NCBI RefSeq assembly: GCF_030020805.1
Contig: NZ_CP125098.1
Coordinates: 3,681,501-3,745,500, forward strand
DNA: 64,000 nt
Source: Paenibacillus sp. RC67
Lineage (GTDB): Bacteria > Bacillota > Bacilli > Paenibacillales > NBRC-103111
Direction of reading: 5' to 3'
Below the pieces are notes generated by a model. The model searched no databases, was not told the DNA's origin, and worked only from the letters and a program-made list of their open reading frames with translations. Of this stretch, positions 62,963-64,000 are shown in pieces. The number at the start of each line of letters is the position of its first letter. The first letter of the stretch is position 1. The position numbers and the translations under genes were made by a program.

Positions 62963-63742
62963 ATGGGAGCACATGTACCTTTGAAAAATTATTTTGGAGA
63001 GGAACTGGCGGTACGGCTAGCCAATTCAATCAAGCCATACTATCCGAGTTTCCCGGTCGATAGTTTTGTACATACAGTAGCGGAGCAGACAGAACCGTTG
63101 GAGTTGAAAGCAAGAGTTCGGTTGATAGCCGGAGAACTGCATCGCACATTGCCGCTAGATTATCCTGATCAAATGGGTATCTTATTAAACATCCTTGGTC
63201 CGGAGAATGAAAGGGAACAGGGGATGTTCACCGAGGGTTACTTCCTGATGCCAATCGCGTATTTCGTGGAACAATATGGTCTTAATCATTTCCGAATTTC
63301 TATGGACGCTTTGTACGAGATTACCAAACGCCATACCTCCGAATATGCCATCCGCCCGTATCTCCTCCATCATTCGGCGGAGTGTCTTGAAACATTATCC
63401 ACTTGGGCTTTCGATCCTAATTCTCATGTGCGTCGTTTAGTCAGTGAAGGGACTCGTCCTCGTCTTCCCTGGGCAAAGCGGATAGAAGTGTTAAATGGAG
63501 ATCCCTTACAAAATCTTGCTTTACTTGAGCCATTGCTGGATGACCGTTCGGACTATGTAAGAAAGTCCGTAGCAAATCATTTAAATGATTTGACAAAGGA
63601 TTACAAGCAGATCACAATACATTGGATGGCTAACAAGCTGAGTGACGGGTGGGAGCATGGTTCGAGCGTGGTTCGCCATGCATTAAGATCATTAATAAAG
63701 TCCGGAGATCCGGATGCGTTGGCTATGTTAAATGAGCTATAG
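62963..63742 (+). CDS. DNA alkylation repair protein (AlkC/AlkD-like HEAT repeats)
   Basis: A 259-residue protein of helical HEAT-like repeats with family signatures NHFRISMDALYEITKRHTSE and SHVRRLVSEGTRPRLPWAKR. AlkC/AlkD DNA glycosylases remove N3- and N7-alkylpurines without flipping the base. AGGGAGTAG precedes the ATG, 12 bases after the VOC stop, so the two are co-transcribed and likely controlled by the palindromic promoter upstream. Confidence 0.85.
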   Translation: MGAHVPLKNYFGEELAVRLANSIKPYYPSFPVDSFVHTVAEQTEPLELKARVRLIAGELHRTLPLDYPDQMGILLNILGPENEREQGMFTEGYFLMPIAYFVEQYGLNHFRISMDALYEITKRHTSEYAIRPYLLHHSAECLETLSTWAFDPNSHVRRLVSEGTRPRLPWAKRIEVLNGDPLQNLALLEPLLDDRSDYVRKSVANHLNDLTKDYKQITIHWMANKLSDGWEHGSSVVRHALRSLIKSGDPDALAMLNEL

Positions 63743-63785
63743 GAAATAGGGATACAATGTAATGCGAATGGAGAAATAGCCGATT

Positions 63786-64000
63786 ATGAGAAAAAATAAA
63801 GCAGCAACGGAAGAAACGATTCGTAAGCTGATTGAAGTCGCCAGAACCCATTTTACCAATCACGGTTATACGGATGCGGCATTGGAATCGATCGTTCATG
63901 AGGCGAATCTGACGCGAGGAGCGGTCTATCATCATTTTCGAAGCAAGAAGGAATTGTTTCGTATCGTACTTGAAGATGTCCAGAGGGAAGTTGCTGAGAG
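63786..64000 (+). CDS. TetR-family regulator, 5' part
   Basis: The first ~71 residues of a TetR regulator, cut by the window end: RKLIEVARTHFTNHGYTDAA, then IVHEANLTRGAVYHHFRSKKELF, the TetR HTH signature. It follows the AlkD-like gene by 43 bases and probably regulates the operon through ACATACAT-N5-ATGTATGT at 62465-62485. Confidence 0.88.
   Translation, partial: MRKNKAATEETIRKLIEVARTHFTNHGYTDAALESIVHEANLTRGAVYHHFRSKKELFRIVLEDVQREVAE

Noticed and set aside
1..64000. tRNA, rRNA, prophage or intact insertion sequence
   Set aside because: No tRNA-like cloverleaf, rRNA core, integrase, transposase or phage structural gene was found on either strand by reading.

Overview
The window looks like the chromosome of a Paenibacillus-type Bacillota. 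Supporting this are strong AAGGAGG ribosome binding sites with frequent TTG/GTG starts, sigma-A promoters, U-tailed hairpin terminators, two LplB/YtcP-type sugar transporters each next to a membrane-anchored AraC regulator, a YolD-like protein, and a DUF3892 protein. This is inferred from gene content; no rRNA or other phylogenetic marker is present. I saw no tRNA, rRNA, CRISPR array, intact insertion sequence or prophage.

Layout. 1-18.9 kb is an accessory zone of short unrelated units: the end of an OPT transporter with a DUF917 protein, a Nudix plus histidine-phosphatase pair, an ankyrin protein, a secreted repeat protein, a DUF3892 protein, two APH-fold kinases, an ICMT-like methyltransferase, a cupin, a YCII/ECF42-type sigma pair, an SOS-boxed WYL-like/YolD pair, and a GC-rich SDR gene divergent from a MerR regulator. 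Between them lie decayed genes (metallophosphoesterase, methyltransferase tail, GNAT) and small palindromic repeats. 19.2-24.9 kb is a compact sugar-uptake unit (membrane AraC regulator, two permeases, lipoprotein), followed by a MATE transporter on the other strand.

27.0-53.8 kb is the centre of interest: about 27 kb of co-oriented glycan-utilisation genes. They are a ROK repressor, a large unassigned glycoside hydrolase-like protein, a ROK sugar kinase, a second ABC uptake set with a frameshifted binding protein, two PL22-like (oligogalacturonate lyase fold) proteins flanking two Gfo/Idh oxidoreductases, a second membrane AraC regulator, two GH38 alpha-mannosidases, then an HldE-like PfkB kinase, a DHDPS-family aldolase, a HAD phosphatase, a fused double deoxyhypusine-synthase-like protein, a GmhA-like isomerase and a truncated DUF4432 gene. 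A 13-bp palindrome, CTTAATCATTAAG, precedes the ROK regulator, the hydrolase and the ROK kinase exactly. Weaker versions precede the ABC operon, the second mannosidase and the HAD gene, which suggests one ROK regulon. The expected flow is import of a mannose-containing, possibly uronic-acid-containing oligosaccharide, trimming inside the cell, oxidation/epimerisation, phosphorylation and aldol cleavage. No ABC ATPase is present, so a shared MsmX-type ATPase elsewhere is assumed.

53.9-64 kb returns to accessory genes: an HD-domain hydrolase, an alpha/beta hydrolase, a serine beta-lactamase-like esterase, a decayed phosphatase, a split erythromycin esterase, a MIP18-like factor, a TetR-controlled SDR with an in-frame stop, a DUF3189 protein, and a VOC/AlkD-like/TetR cluster cut by the window end. 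Several genes in the window are broken, consistent with active gene turnover.
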